64,000 nucleotides of DNA from Stenopsyche tienmushanensis (GCA_008973525.1 WACJ01000319.1:186001-250000); one strand, 5' to 3'. Counted from the stretch's first letter, positions 22,445 to 34,639 are shown. Notes: generated by a model from the sequence alone, not told the origin. A program made the numbers and translations.

Positions 22445-23915
22445 ACAAAATAAAATACTTTTCCCTTATATATCATACAATTTTAATAAATATATTCTCT
22501 CTATATATATAACTCTTTCAAACGTTCTCATAGAAACACTAACGACAAACACCGCATTTAGACTTTCGTCAGTGTGTGCAAATTTTTAAAAAATCAAATG
22601 AATTATTACTTTTATCAATTGATAACAACGTTAGAGCCTCCCGGTGTATGTTTAAGAATAGGGATTCAAATCTAATTCGAAGGCCCTACACAAAGTGTCT
22701 ATATGTTCTACATCCGGGGATGGATATCGCATTTAATACTCTTTTGAACAATCGCTTCCTATCGATTTGACAAACATGTTCGCCCCGCATGATCACAAAA
22801 CTGAATAATTTCCCAAGCCGCCCTTCTTTGACTAATAATTTCACGGTACACTAAGCTTCTCTGCCGAGTGGCCATTAATATTTCCCGAACCGTGTACATA
22901 CGTGGCCAGGACGCTAAAAAACCTTCTCATCCAGTCTCTGATACATAATATCCTCGTCAATTCCACTTTAATTGCTGCCTAGCCTCAGATTATTTCGCAT
23001 CATGTGCTCGCAGACGGACGTCGGATTAGGGCGGAATCTCCTCTCGAGGAATTTTCTGCTGAAACTTACAAACAAATACTATTCACAGGAAACATTGAAT
23101 TAAAATGTTTTGAGTATGATTTTTATGCTTGCTGGATACAATAAAATTTAAATAAAAATATATTCTATATATTGCGTCACGTAGGATTTCACACTAACCG
23201 AGACTGGACTCTTTGTACTCCCCTTGTAGAAAGCCCTTTTACAAATCTCCCACACTACCTATAGAGACAGTCATAAAAACACCCTTCGATACGTTCATAC
23301 AGATGGTCCACTGGGTGGGCGTTCTAAAAGAAACTCGGAGGTCGTGCTACCGTCAATATTAAGCGAACAAAAAGATGAATATATGATACAGACGAGATGG
23401 ATGTAACTCTTCCTGTGAATGGATATTGAAGAAGCCCTAGTTCAGCAGAGGACTGTTTGTAGCAACACTATGATGATGATGATATATTAACTAACAAGTA
23501 TATTGTGCGTTTGATTATCTTGTACAATATTAAAAAATAAATTCTTAACAATAAAGTACTAAAAATCTGTATTTAAAAAAATATGTAGCGATAATTAGAA
23601 GGAAGCTCGTTAGACTTACTTTGCCAATTCATCTGTGAAAGCCTATTTGATGCAATAATTAATTTCCTGGAAAATGGAACAGATTTAACAGAGGAAATGA
23701 AGAGCCACAAATACAGCATCCACTATTTAGCATGGATTTTCTGAATGTTTAATGAAGTTGTCTCAAAGCACCAAGGCAAAATATATACATTGCCAAACTA
23801 TAAACGTCCTTAAATATTTCTTTAATGTATTGATAAACAAATATTTGAATATAAAAATCAACCCTCAAAAATATGCATCATGGGTTAAAAATTGCATTCT
23901 TGAAATATTTTCGAT
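22445..23915. other. No recognisable feature
   Basis: Short frames only (22576-22770, 23752-24039 running into the M element). 22780-23060 is of higher complexity and may be single-copy. A short ATG/TGATGATGATG run lies at 23470. Confidence 0.35.
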
Positions 23916-23918
23916 ATA

Positions 23919-24463
23919 CACTCAAACCTCTTTTTGTGCGACTTTTTTTGTGCGATTTCAAAGTTATGCGGTTTTTTTAAAAAAATTTTTTATTTATTTT
24001 TTATTTCATAAAGAGTACGCATTGAAATATATTGGATAACATAGGAATTTCCAAAATTCCAACCTCTTATAGAGTTATAGCTATTTTAGTGACGCGGCAA
24101 CTTGGCCGGTCCTACCAAAATGAACTCATTTAACGCTTTTTTCTCGAAACTACTTTTTTCAACGTGGTTGACATCATATCTCAAGTTTTAATTAATTAAT
24201 TTACTTCAAACTGGGTACGAATCTTTTCTATATAACCCTCTATTTTTCCTACCAGATTTATGCGAAATTGCCAAAAATGTTATTTTTTAATTGTTTTTTA
24301 TTAGCTTTTTTATGCGATTTTGGATATATTTTATATTGCTGTTACAAAATTATGCAGTTTTTAATATTCACCGAAGACATCTTCACTTTTTCTATGCAAG
24401 TGAAAGTTATTTTTGTGCGATTTTCCGCAGAACGCACCTATCGCACAAAAAAAGGTTTAAGTA
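23919..24463 (+). mobile_element. M-family element, TA on both sides (545 bp)
   Basis: The left end CACTCAAACCTCTTTTTG (after TA at 23917-23918) faces the right end GCACAAAAAAAGGTTTAAGT (before TA at 24464-24465). The subterminal motif TTTTTGTGCGATTT occurs in inverted form at the other end (TTTTTGTGCGATTTTCCGCAG on the same strand in the right part). The middle (24105-24265) is shared with 4898-5115 and 63275-63465. The TA target duplication and TIRs place it with Tc1/mariner/pogo MITEs. The frames across it (24268-24492) encode nothing recognisable. Confidence 0.75.
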
Positions 24464-24565
24464 TACAAAGAAAATATACAACATATGACTAGCACAGATT
24501 ATGGTTTTTCCGTCCATTTAATTCGAGTAGATTTGACTGATTTTTATCACAAACGAAGAATAACC

Positions 24566-24925
24566 TTGACCCGTTTATGAGTAGTCACGCATATTTGCGT
24601 TCGAATTCGAGTCTACACGTCTAAATATTCTTAAATACTTCGAAAAGCCATCGCACAAGAAATACAATATTAACACTATTTTTTATCATAGAGTACAAAA
24701 TAGAGAATCGTCACATTCATTATCAATAGATGACGACAAAATATACATTAAAATTATAATGGAATTTGTTCATATCCGGTTAAAAACGACTATGGGTCTT
24801 CTTCGAATCATAATAGACACTTATGTATTGTTTATGTTAACACGAAGAAATGAACGAATATTGTGTGCTATCGACAGTGTTAAGGTTCATTTCTTGATAA
24901 ACAAGCTTCGCTTGCTTCCATTCTG
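24566..24925 (+). repeat. P-family repeat
   Basis: Starts TTGACCCGTTTATGAGTAG and GCATATTTGCGTTCGAAT, then TACACGTCTAAATATTC, AGAGTACAAAATAGAGAATC, GAATATTGTGTGCTATCGAC and GTTAAGGTTCATTT. The same order occurs at 41791-42135 and 50521-50957. The first TTAA is mutated to TTGA. Confidence 0.65.
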
Positions 24926-24929
24926 TTAA

Positions 24930-26340
24930 GTTATGGAAAACCATAAAAATATCAACAGTTACTCCGTATTTAAATACAATGTAGGACTACAGTACTTTTG
25001 TCAGTTTATACTAGTTGAATGTTACACAGAAACTTTCTCCGACTAACTGAAATTTGGAATCTTTGTGTAATATTACGTGGAGCCAAAATTGGATAGGCTG
25101 TGAATTAAAATTAGAAAAAATATATAATGGATGTATTGATAGACGATCAGTGAATACAGAGTCAAGTTTGCATAATTTCAGATAATAAATTGGAATATTT
25201 TAAGGAATAAAAGAAACGCAGCTAACGAAGCATTCAATCGAACCGAAAAAAGAGAATCGTTCCGAAGAGATGGAATCGACATTACAACAAAGCCCCTTTA
25301 TCAAAGTCAATATTCCAATAAGTTTGCTTGTCCTTTTGATCATCGTATATTTTCTGAGCCTGCTTTTCTGCCGAACTCATTGTTTACAGGTTTTTGAATT
25401 TCCCAAATAGCTCCAAGGGTAGTAAGATTTCTTTCTCCTTTTTTGTCTTTCGGGGCCTTGTTTGTTTTTCATCGCTTTCAGCGTCCGAACGGAATGGCTA
25501 ATTAGTAGACGTAAAATAATTCTTTGTATCTTCTTTGGCGTTATTCCACCGAATGCTTCTATAAAAATATTATAATGTATACAATGGAATCTCTTTTGTG
25601 GGTGCAGCCATGCTCTGAGAATTTATATATTGTATAAATAAGACCGGACTAAAAATGATCCAAGGATATTGTGTACGTCGACTTTGATTACGTTCGCTTC
25701 GATTATTGACGGGAAAATGATTTTAATGCTGAAAAAATTTGAAATTTGATTTACGACCCTATCTCGTTCTTTTCCAATCGTTGATCCTCTTGGAATGCCA
25801 AAAAATACGGGATGATATACAGATGGAAAAAATAGATTCCCATTGCTTTTCCACTACTGATTTAATAAGAATTTGAGGCAAGATTATATGTCATATTTAA
25901 AATATATTTTTTAATAAACGATACAAAGTAAATCACTCATTGGCGATCTATTTTGTTGAATATACAGTATTTATATTTTCAGATTCAGAAATTAGGTTAA
26001 TCCTGGATAAATACGATCGATTGGAAATATCTGGATTCGGATTTGTTATGTTAACACTTAGTCTTAGTCTGTTCCAAACAATTTAAGTGATAAACTTACA
26101 GCACTTTAAGATAGCCATAAATTATTTCATACTACTAAATTTCTTCAGAAGATACTTAAGCGTAAGAAGTCTTGGAATAGCCCCAGAGATAATAAACAGA
26201 AAATTTTATTCTTATATTTATCAACAGTTTAGGACACATTATAACATAGATTATAAATCATCCATCAATTAAGTGACCCAATATAATTTTGTTAAATAGA
26301 AGATGTAATTAAGATTAAGGAGCCAAAATATCAAGATTTA
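24930..26340. other. Single-copy-looking DNA
   Basis: 25180-25780 has balanced composition and a 46-codon frame listed separately. The rest shows no motif. The frame 26087-26272 is low-complexity. Confidence 0.3.
25270..25410 (+). CDS. Candidate 46-aa ORF with one predicted membrane helix (speculative)
   Basis: ATG at 25270 lies in a good initiation context (G at -3, G at +4). The 46 residues have a polar N-terminus (MESTLQQSPFIK), a strongly hydrophobic segment at residues 15-34 (IPISLLVLLIIVYFLSLLFC) and a short tail, ending at TAG 25408-25410. An acceptor-like TTTCAG lies ~85 bp upstream and CAG|GT lies inside the tail, so an exon is conceivable. No family recognised, no repeat overlaps it. 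Short hydrophobic frames arise easily by chance in AT-rich DNA, so confidence is low. Confidence 0.15.
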   Translation: MESTLQQSPFIKVNIPISLLVLLIIVYFLSLLFCRTHCLQVFEFPK

Positions 26341-26590
26341 TCAAGCGCGTGCACGTGCGTGGGTGGCAGAGTTTAAAAGAGGCCATACGAGCTGCCAAGA
26401 CAAACACCGCAGTGGTCGACCATATAAAGACAATTCACAAAATAGTTTTGAATGACCGTCAACTGAAAGTGTGCGAGCTAGCAGACATTTCAAAAAGTAC
26501 ATATTGACTGAAAATTTGCGCATGAGAAAGCTGTGCGCAAGATTGGTGCCGCGTTTGCTCACATTGCAAAAAACAACGCGTAGTATTGAC
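26341..26590 (+). pseudogene. irritans-like mariner (MLE-A) N-terminal half relic
   Basis: The plus strand in mixed frames reads WVAEFKRGHTSCQDKHRSGR (about 26369-26430), then IVLNDRQLKVCELADISKS, then after frame changes ILTENLRMRKLCARLVPRLL and TLQK (to ~26585). This is the helix-turn-helix DNA-binding half of a mariner transposase up to the linker. The catalytic domain is absent. The frames are broken at least twice. It is the clearest N-terminal mariner copy in the window. Confidence 0.75.
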
Positions 26591-26599
26591 ACTATTGAA

Positions 26600-27080
26600 T
26601 ATCCATGAGAAAAATGTATTGAGCTGGAAAGAGACTATATTGAGAAATAAAGATAGTTTTATTCCAATTTTTTTCTGTTTTCTTTGTTAGGTCATGGAGA
26701 TTCTCCACTGACCTGAGCTGTATGTTGATCCCGCTATTTGGGACCATATCAGCCCGCTCAATAAGAGTGCACAGAAAAATACAAAACCTGAATTCAATAT
26801 CCATGTCCGCAAGGACATGCTTATTGTCAACTTCGAGTGGCTACTTGTGTTCTGAACGCGGGGGAAAAACTAGCTAAATTTTGTAAGTTAAAACAACAAT
26901 GTAAATTAGCATCTGAGGGGGGGGGTCCTCGTGAACATGGAGATCGTAGAAAGCTCCGGGATGCATTTCTCTCTTTAGCTTACACAAAAGCCTTAAATGC
27001 CTTAAATTTAGAGGCCACAAGGTTTGTGTGTCCAACCGGTCCGCTTTTCAGAGCGCAGACACTTTGAATGAACGCCTCGC
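26600..27080. other. Unassigned; ORF 26837-27067
   Basis: The 76-codon plus frame at 26837-27067 has no motif I can assign and its end overlaps the R1-like scrap on minus. GGTCATGGAGATTCTCCACTGACC (26692-26715) makes an imperfect hairpin. Confidence 0.25.
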
Positions 27081-27083
27081 GAT

Positions 27084-27295
27084 CGGACGCCATGCTCGGA
27101 TATGCTCACTAGCGCCGTGCAGAATGCTTTAGATATGAGAATCAAAGGCGCCCGCTGGCCTTTATGTTGCAACAGAATTTTCTTTATCAGCTGGATGCTG
27201 ATTCTGTACGCTCTCGCGCCTGCTGCATAGGCTGTGATGGCCACAAAAATACCCCTGTAAACAGTCAGGAAGGGGCGTCTTCTGATTCGAAGATG
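27084..27295 (-). pseudogene. R1-clade LINE reverse transcriptase C-terminal scrap
   Basis: The minus frame reads LTVYRGIFVAITAYAAGARA, then RISIQLIKKILLQHKGQRAP and LILISKAFCTALVSI, matching the segment just after the RT domain of R1-clade elements (YRGVF...YAAGAWA...L...QR..L...KAYRT.S). It is degraded and truncated on both sides. The LINE tail at 12106-12708 may be from the same broad clade but the two do not overlap. Confidence 0.65.
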
Positions 27296-27299
27296 TCGT

Positions 27300-28180
27300 C
27301 CAAAAGGACGTTCCACAAGACTGGCCCCAAGACAAAGCCCTGAGGGTATCTTTGTTAGGTCAGGTATTTCTGGAACTACTCTCGTATTGTACATTCAAAA
27401 TTATGAACTCATTTTGGTACTATATACTATCTATACATTGTATATTATTGACCGTATCAAAAGCGACTATATGTCTGCTTTTTATACGGTCTTTTTAATT
27501 ATGGCACTTGTTTCGGTTTACGGCCAACAACTTTCGTTATACGGCTTTACGACGACTTTTCTTGAACGTGTCCAGGCCGCAAAGTGAGATATGGATGTAT
27601 TGTATGCCCAAATTAAAAACTAATTGTTGAAAACCCCTGCACTAGACAGATTTTTTTTAACAGTGATAATTGAGTGTCAAAATAAATCTGAACATCATAA
27701 ACAAGATATATTTATTTCTTCCTCGCCGTCTGCCAATGTTCTCAATAATGACGGATGAAGATATGCCGGCAATATAAGAAGATTTGCTCAAAATAAAGCT
27801 TTTATTTTGAAGACTTTTCATCAAAAATATTATTAATTTAAGTAAAAAGATTAAGTATTTCTGATAATTAAATTTGATTTAAATGGTCTTTCAATATGAA
27901 CGCTTGAAATTTGTTATAAATATATTTATTAATATATGACAAATTACTATGAAAAGTGCAAATTAATAAAAAATATTTTCAAAAACAGTGCTCCGCTTGA
28001 AAAACGTTCCGCGCAATGAGGTCTACTTAAAACATCGCTGCTGTGCGTGAGTGTGTACGGGAAAACACGAGGCATTCAATTTCTGGTCGTTCACACAAAC
28101 TTGGCCTTTATGCAATTTATGCAAATTTACTGACCCAAGAATTTAAACGAATTTACTGAACCAGCAAATTTTCCAAATGT
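27300..28180. other. Unassigned, possible hAT-like end at 27986
   Basis: AAACAGTGCTCCGCTTGAAAA at ~27983 resembles the hAT terminus CAGTGCTCCGC seen inverted at 7298-7312, and CCCCTGCACTAG at 27636 also looks hAT-like. Neither has a partner. The frame 27387-27587 has no recognisable motif. Confidence 0.3.
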
Positions 28181-28285
28181 ATGCAAAGAAGTCATCGAAA
28201 ATTTGACCTCCCGAATACGTGCCACCAAGCAAAGACGCGGCGGACATATGAACGACATTATGTTACATACTTAATGCCATACAAT
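28165..28285 (+). pseudogene. T-family transposase, C-terminal scrap
   Basis: Plus frame: CKEVIENLTSRIRATKQRRG followed by GHMNDIMLHT and a stop at 28267. This is the end of a Tc1/mariner-superfamily transposase. It is nearly identical in layout to 5810-5905. No catalytic part is adjacent. Confidence 0.65.
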
Positions 28286-28289
28286 ATTC

Positions 28290-29838
28290 TTTCAAACTAT
28301 GAATAAAGAATATGAAATTTAGGCATTCAAGCTGATAATAAAGTTTATGATAAGATGCGAAATAAGTATAATAATTTATATTTTCCAGCTTTGTATGGTT
28401 ACAAAAAATGATAAAAGAACCTTTGAATAAATTAATTATATTTTAAAAGCGGCTTTTTATCCATTTTGACAATATTACCAAAGCACCCATAATATGTACA
28501 GCACAGTAGCCTAGAGGCCTACAAAGCCTTAATCCGACCCAACGTAGCCATAGTAAGCGATGTAGACAGCAACCACAGGACGTTGAAGAGATTCTATCTT
28601 AATTAATATATTAATAAATTAATTTAATATTTTAAATTGATATAATTTATTAATATAATACAATTTGAGGCAGGCGAAACACGCTGCTCTTCATTTTTTG
28701 GCCCGAAACCAAAACTACGAGCTTACATTTCGCTCCCTGAAATTACAGCCGTAAGGCCTTCGCCAAAGAGGAAACCCGTTCATTATGACCTGCCGTAAAA
28801 CTAATTTTAGAGTTTCAACGGCCATTTTCTCCTAAATACGTACGTTCTAAAGTCTCAAAGCTAACATTATTTTTGAGACCTTTCGCCTGCACTGCTTCGG
28901 CATGAATAATTCGATCCGGCGTCGTACATACGTCGGCGTTTAATTGTTCCCGAGCAATCGAGCACAATATAATATCAAATATCGAATCGGACCCTTATCC
29001 CCGAGGATAATCCTGGAATAATTGGCGATTACATTGAAATCCTAACTCAACCACTGCATAGTTTCACAGCGGGGACTCTCGTCGATTGAATATGATGCGT
29101 AATGAGGGGATGTTCATCAGACGAGGCCAAAGCACTAATATAATTAATGTACCCAATTATTATAATACTGAACACGATGTGAAATTTAATATTTATTATG
29201 CTGTTAAATAATACGATTCTCTGAATCCATATATTAATGCTAAAGTTTTAACGTATTTTTGTTTAAAAAGATGGGAAAACAATGAATTGATCCAGGTATG
29301 AATTGACATTATGACGTCTGTGTCTTACCGCCTCCCGGCACAGTCCATCGAAGACCGAAAGCTTAGCAAGTACATAACATATCTACACATTTTTTTGCAA
29401 TAAATAAATTGAAAAAAAAATAAATATATATATATATATATAGCGGTTTGGATATTAGCTAAATTAAAAAAATATATATAGTTCGGAGGGCGTATCAGGC
29501 GATGGCGCCACGGGCGTTTCCACTCGTTTTGTAATAATTTTGATATAACAAATCTAATTTTGAGCTTAAAATATTTTTTTTCAAAAAAAATTTATTTTAT
29601 AATAATTCTTATATAAAAATTATCAATGTAACAAATTTAATTGATTCAGTGTCGCTAATGTGAGCTTTTAAAAATTTGGAATGTTCGTGAATGATTAGTT
29701 TTGTATGCATAGAATTATTTGGCACAAAAAACAAGTACTATTTATTGACGCATGACGGAATTTGACGGCTGTGTACGTCAAAGTGTTAAAATTGCATGAC
29801 CGCCGGAATTTTTGGATCGTTTTTAGTTGGAGTGAGAG
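28290..29838. other. Single-copy-looking DNA, no gene
   Basis: 28660-29110 has balanced composition and no repeat match. A TA microsatellite lies at ~29421-29441. No supported reading frame. Confidence 0.35.
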
Positions 29839-29839
29839 A

Positions 29840-29925
29840 CTTTTCTAGAGTCTATCGGGACGGTGGGGATGAAACTTGGGTGCGTCACTATACCCCAGAA
29901 TCTAAAAAAAGCTGGCGGCGGAAAA
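29840..29925 (+). pseudogene. mariner transposase scrap (GDETW motif)
   Basis: The plus frame reads GGDETWVRHYTPESKKSWRR, the first catalytic-aspartate block of mariner transposases (xxGDETWV.HYTPESK). The preceding residues are degraded and nothing follows. Confidence 0.7.
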
Positions 29926-30030
29926 TTGAATAGCTCTTTATAAGGAAAGACCAGAATTAGTAGACAGGAGAGGGAGCAATAGGAATGCAATACAAGTTAA
30001 GAAAATTGAATTGGAAGTTAATGAAGCATC

Positions 30031-30265
30031 TGTAGCGTGGGCGATTTACTATCCCCACGTAGTAGCGCTGTTAACAGCGACATCTTCCATTTCTTTTCAG
30101 GTGCAATGTATTATTTTAACAGCGCCATCTTTTGTGGCCCTGCGGAAACATTCGTCGGCTAGCTTTGGATGCGGGAGGTCGTCCTTCCTTCAGCCAGATC
30201 TCTCTCTCCCTCTCGTGTGGAATAGATAGTTATTTAAAGAACGTTACACATTCATTTTATTTCCA
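30031..30265 (+). repeat. L-family LTR-like repeat with 5' end
   Basis: Starts TGTAGCGTGGGCGATTTACT, as does 50996 (TGTTGCGTAGGCG), so the family's left end is TG, as in an LTR. It continues GTAGCGCTGTTAACAGCGAC, GTGCAATGTATTATTTTAAC, GCGGGAGGTCGTCC and GGAATAGATAGTTATTTAAA. An internal deletion of ~60 bp distinguishes it from the 51-kb copy. No PBS follows, so it may be a solo-LTR relic. Confidence 0.65.
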
Positions 30266-31889
30266 GATATTGTTCCATTGGATTTCAACGTATTCTAGGA
30301 TTTATTTTTAGCATCCAAGTGTCATGATTTTATACAAATGAAATAAATAAGATCATATATAATAGATTAAATTATTTACCAATCATTCTTATTATATTTT
30401 AGATGAAAATCTGATACAAAATAGTTTTTAAATTATTAGTCAGTGATTACATTACTTGCAAATAAATAAATTTGTAATATATTTTAAAAAAATACGATGC
30501 AAACCGGTTGATATAAATTATAATTAAATTGGAAGATAACAACTACAATCGCAAAATATTGTTGGATATATACAAAATAAAATATTAAGCATGTATCATA
30601 CATCCAGAATGGTTCAATCAATTCAAAACACCACTCAAGATCACTGATTAACGTTAAATTCTTTGAGTATTCAATACAAAACGTAAAATACGCCCCAGTG
30701 TGTGATCGGCTCATCGAGTGTTAAATGTGTCATTCACATCGTAAATCCAAAATTATTTTGGATTTACTAATCTAAACCCATAGTAGCTTTGTACTCTTTG
30801 TCTTCCACATCGACTGTAATAATTTCATCGAGTAAATGTCGATGTTTACGATATCCAAAATAAGAACTCCGCGTATCATTCGAATTTGGCGTCTCGATTT
30901 CTAGGCTTCCAGGAATGATGCATCCAGCATTTTTATCCACATCTTCCCAAAAATGTAAACAGCGTTAATATTTCGATCTGTGCAGCTGGATTGATGCTGC
31001 TGTACCGTGTTTAGATTGAGCGCTATATCTGTGTTTAGAATACACCTACGGTCGGACCAACTTTGCCGAACCTATCTATTTTGACAGGCAATCTATGTAT
31101 AGACAAAACATCGTTCGCCATTGCCGACATCGCAGATTTGTAAAATAAAATTAAAAAATATGAGCGTTGAAAAGAATAATGGGTGATATTATAATGCATT
31201 TGCGTTTTGCTGGGATGCGTCAGTGGGCCCGTTGCGTAGATTTGACTCAGTGCAGAACAAATCCGCCTTCCACTCGAAATACACTGATAAATCTTTTGCT
31301 ATTTTAGATCTTGCAATCTTTTTTTTATTGCCGAGATCAAGCGATTATATTATTTCGGCACGGGCAAGGCCGCTTACTATCGGATCGCCAATAAAATGCC
31401 TTTTGGAGAAAAATAAAAAAATAAGCTCCGATATCAGTTATCCTTAGAGCGTGTTCTTTGAGAGCTTCCTCAAAGGGCAAAAGGCCTTCCGTTGACTGAT
31501 AAAGAGGGCCATAAATGTTTGTAACTTAATCCCTTTGTTATTCCGCCGGACTCGCGTGCAGAATGTATAATTGGGTCTGGGAAACTATAAGTTTTGTGGA
31601 AAACTTTACTATCGACGTGTAACAGTTGTCTTTTGACGATAAATTTCCGGTCCTCAAGTTGGACGAAGCGATCAAAAGACCGCGATAAATATTTTAATAC
31701 GGCACTTCTTGTTCACGAGTTCCATGCCAAGTTGTTAAAGTAATGTTATGGGGTGGAAAGAGCTAATTACATCGAGTTCTTATATGTATTTTATATCAAC
31801 GAAGTAGTCAAGATCACCATTAAGAGATTATGTAAAGGCGGCGTTCATGAACGAAATTTTTATACGGATAGACAACCAGCAACGAGACC

Positions 31890-31945
31890 GCTAGGAAGCC
31901 GTCAGGAAGAATATGCCTTCCCGCGGCCAAGACTATTGGTCGACT
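31890..31945 (-). repeat. L-family scrap
   Basis: AAGAATATGCCTTCCCGCGG followed by CCAAGACTATTGGTCGACT corresponds to the AAGGACGTCTTCCCGCAACC core of the L repeat on minus. About 55 bp only. Confidence 0.4.
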
Positions 31946-32626
31946 TGTTTTTTTTTTCCTTCCTAAACATACGCATTCTAATGGCATCCACGTGCAGAAA
32001 GCATTAAATAAACCTGTCCTAATTTAACAACATCTATAAATTGCCTTATGGATTTTATCTATGAAGAAGAAGAAAAAGTTATATTATGTATTTTAATGCA
32101 AGAATATAAATAATATTTGACATTTCGATTTTATGGTTTTATAATCGCTCCATGACTAAAGAACAATGAATCTATTGATAATTAATAATTTGCGAAGCGG
32201 CGACTGAGAAGATTTATGGTGTACTGAATATCGTAAAACTGAATTATGCGGTCGTTTATGAGATATTCCATAATGGGTTAAGTAAAACAGTCGGTAGGAA
32301 GAGCCAAATATTTACAACTCATCAATAACCGAAAGTATCGATTTGCCAGATTTCGTCGGGCAATTTATTAGCGCACCGAGGGCGTTATGGTGTAAAAATA
32401 CTAGGTACATACACAATGAACTGTAATAAATTTGGCAGAGAATTAATTATCACGTTCGTTACATTTGATTATATTAATCGATGGCAAAACGTGTAAAAAT
32501 AAATAGTGATTTTTCATTATTGCAATGTTCTGTTTGTTATACTTGCATAAGGAATGCTTAGAAAGATATTTTATGTATCTATATATAAAGTTCTGTGTTT
32601 TTTTTTTTGAGAAATAAATTTAAATT

Positions 32627-32767
32627 ATGTCTCTTTTCGATATTTCGAACTTCCCGTCGGGCTCATGGTCGCGGACCCAATTAGAGGCTCAAAACCTTCC
32701 AGAAGGCATACTGAGCATGGGAGAGCTTGTGGAAAAAATATGTAGATACTCAAGAAGTATACGTTGA
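32627..32767 (+). CDS. Candidate 46-aa ORF, unknown (speculative)
   Basis: ATG 32627 to TGA 32765-32767 encodes a soluble-looking peptide (MSLFDISNFPSGSW, then SMGELVEKICRYSR). A pyrimidine tract ending in GAG lies just upstream. Composition is more protein-like than neighbouring frames, but no family is recognised and no ribosome-context or splice evidence decides it. Confidence 0.12.
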   Translation: MSLFDISNFPSGSWSRTQLEAQNLPEGILSMGELVEKICRYSRSIR

Positions 32768-33269
32768 AGAATATTATCATATTATATCGAAATTGTCGAT
32801 ACATATTTTAAGATAAAATATATTTCATGACTTTTGGGATATATGTACCTTGAATGACAATTATCTTGTATAAATATACGTTTTTATTAATATTTAGTAT
32901 CAGAACTTTTAAAAGCTTTCGTTATCTATACTAGTAGCGGAATATTTGATATAATATCTTGAAATTTAAAAAAAACGAGTATATTGAAAAATTATTTCGC
33001 ATCAGGAAGCAGACGCGGTCGTAGTACTCCCGCATGTAATGTGTTAAGATCAATGTCATTGACAGATCGTATTTAAATTTATACTAAAATAACTTTTTAA
33101 CCCATTAAAATATATCATATCAAAATGTTTCATCGACATGCTCCATAAATGACGTTATTTTATACATTTTTGAATTTATTCAGCTTTGAAAGCTCTTTCA
33201 GCTCTTCCATGATCAGCTGAAAGCCTTTTTTTCATAAATATGAAGTAGTACTAATAAAGCAGTTTTATA

Positions 33270-33805
33270 TGGGGTGGGCCATAAAATTTTGCTTTTTTAA
33301 AATAACTATGAATAAAGAAATACAGATTGTATTCAAATAAATATTTATTTATAAGAACAAAAATATTTTGGAAAATTATTTTTTAAGGATTTGGCCCTTA
33401 GAAAGCTCAGGATATGTTGACCATTTCTTGACGGATGTTCTCCTTTAATTGGAGTATCGTCGCTGATCTATTTGCAAACACTTGATCTTAAAACTAAGAT
33501 GTTTCTGGTGTTTTGGTGTTCGTCTGAGATTGTGCCCTATTCCGTAGCTCATACGGTCTCCAGACCTGACACCACTGGATTTCTTTGTTCGGGGACGTGC
33601 CCTCTTCCGTAGCTCGTACGGTCTTCAGACCTGACACCCCTGGATTTATTTGTTTAGGGACATGCAAAATAATTCATTTGAAAGAAAATGAAATTTTGGG
33701 GGATTTTTTCAAAATGTTGAAAATAAATTCTATTTAGACAACCCAGACACATAGAACTTACCTGTGAAACATAGCAAAAGTCCTTCTAATCCCCAAAAAA
33801 AATTT
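33270..33805 (+). mobile_element. T-family non-autonomous relic with terminal repeat and minisatellite
   Basis: GGGGTGGGCCATAAAATTTTGC at 33270 begins with the GGGTGGGCCAT word typical of ends of IS630-type insect elements. At 33535-33665 two 65-bp units read GACCTGACACCACTGGATTT, then CTTTGTTCGGGGACGTGC (a DLTPLDFF-like frame), and repeat at 33579 and 33644. The tail at 33720-33790 matches 19715-19790. The transposase body is missing. Confidence 0.55.
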
Positions 33806-33809
33806 ATCA

Positions 33810-34600
33810 GTTCATGTGCAAAATACATAAGACATAACCTGAATTAATTTTGCTTGACTCACAAGTTGCTTATTCAGATTCAATCAATCTTCATCTTTAT
33901 CATAACTAATTATTGATTTTACTACTAATATTATTTTACATAAAAATGACAATATACATGGCAATTTTTGGTGTTATCGTTGATAATTTTTCTTTGTCCA
34001 TGACATCAATATTACATATGAATATTCGCTTTTTTCTGATTTCGACATCAAGTATACATCCTCAAGTATGTGTGCATCAATTTTTAAATGTTATTTTAAA
34101 AGTGATAAATATCTCAAAATTGGTTTTCGTGGCATAAAACGAGCGTGTCGCCATTGATTCTGTCATAACATATTTTTTTAAGTGTACGTATTTTTCAGTG
34201 ACATATGATTTTCGTTCGGCAAAGCATTCTGATTTAATTATGCACCATCGAGTGTTCATTCCGATAAAAGTGATATATCAAAACGAACCTGTCAAATGTT
34301 TCATATTTGATGATACATTGACTTTCATTACATATTCCAGTGGAGCTGCTGAAATTACGGGTGTCGTTCATCAATTTTTTTCGAAATGCATTACAAACGT
34401 TTTTGTTCCATCGAGCTGTGTATTCATTGCCATATGGAAATTCCATGAATATTAAATATTTTGTTGTTGTGTTCAACGTTTAGAACGTTATGGAAAATGC
34501 AACGAGTAAAATCGATTCGAATCGACTAGAACCTATCTGTGGTGCGGGTATATATTTAATAAACTAAATTTAAAAAGTTTTTATCCTTATCGTGAGATTT
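33810..34600. other. Overlapping open frames of unknown nature
   Basis: Between 34077 and 34476 both strands hold 60-85 codon frames (34198-34455 plus, 34234-34476 and 34077-34259 minus). The minus frames can be chained with small shifts, which would fit a decayed gene, but no motif is recognisable. Treat as unidentified. Confidence 0.25.
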
Positions 34601-34639
34601 TAATATGATGTCATTTTGAAAATCTAAAATTTCCTCTTC

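Larger units (their letters stand above)
30270..33268. other. Mostly unrecognised DNA
   Basis: No supported gene. Pieces noted: a hydrophobic 76-codon minus frame at 30484-30714 without a motif; 30780-31700 of balanced composition; an L scrap at ~31890-31945 (minus); and a 46-codon frame at 32627-32767. Confidence 0.3.

Noticed and set aside
29421..29441. TA microsatellite
   Set aside because: Real but short and ordinary; mentioned only in the surrounding stretch.
30484..30714. Hydrophobic 76-codon minus frame as a chemoreceptor exon
   Set aside because: AT-rich codons give Phe/Ile/Tyr runs by default; no chemoreceptor signature (such as TYhhhhhQF) is present.
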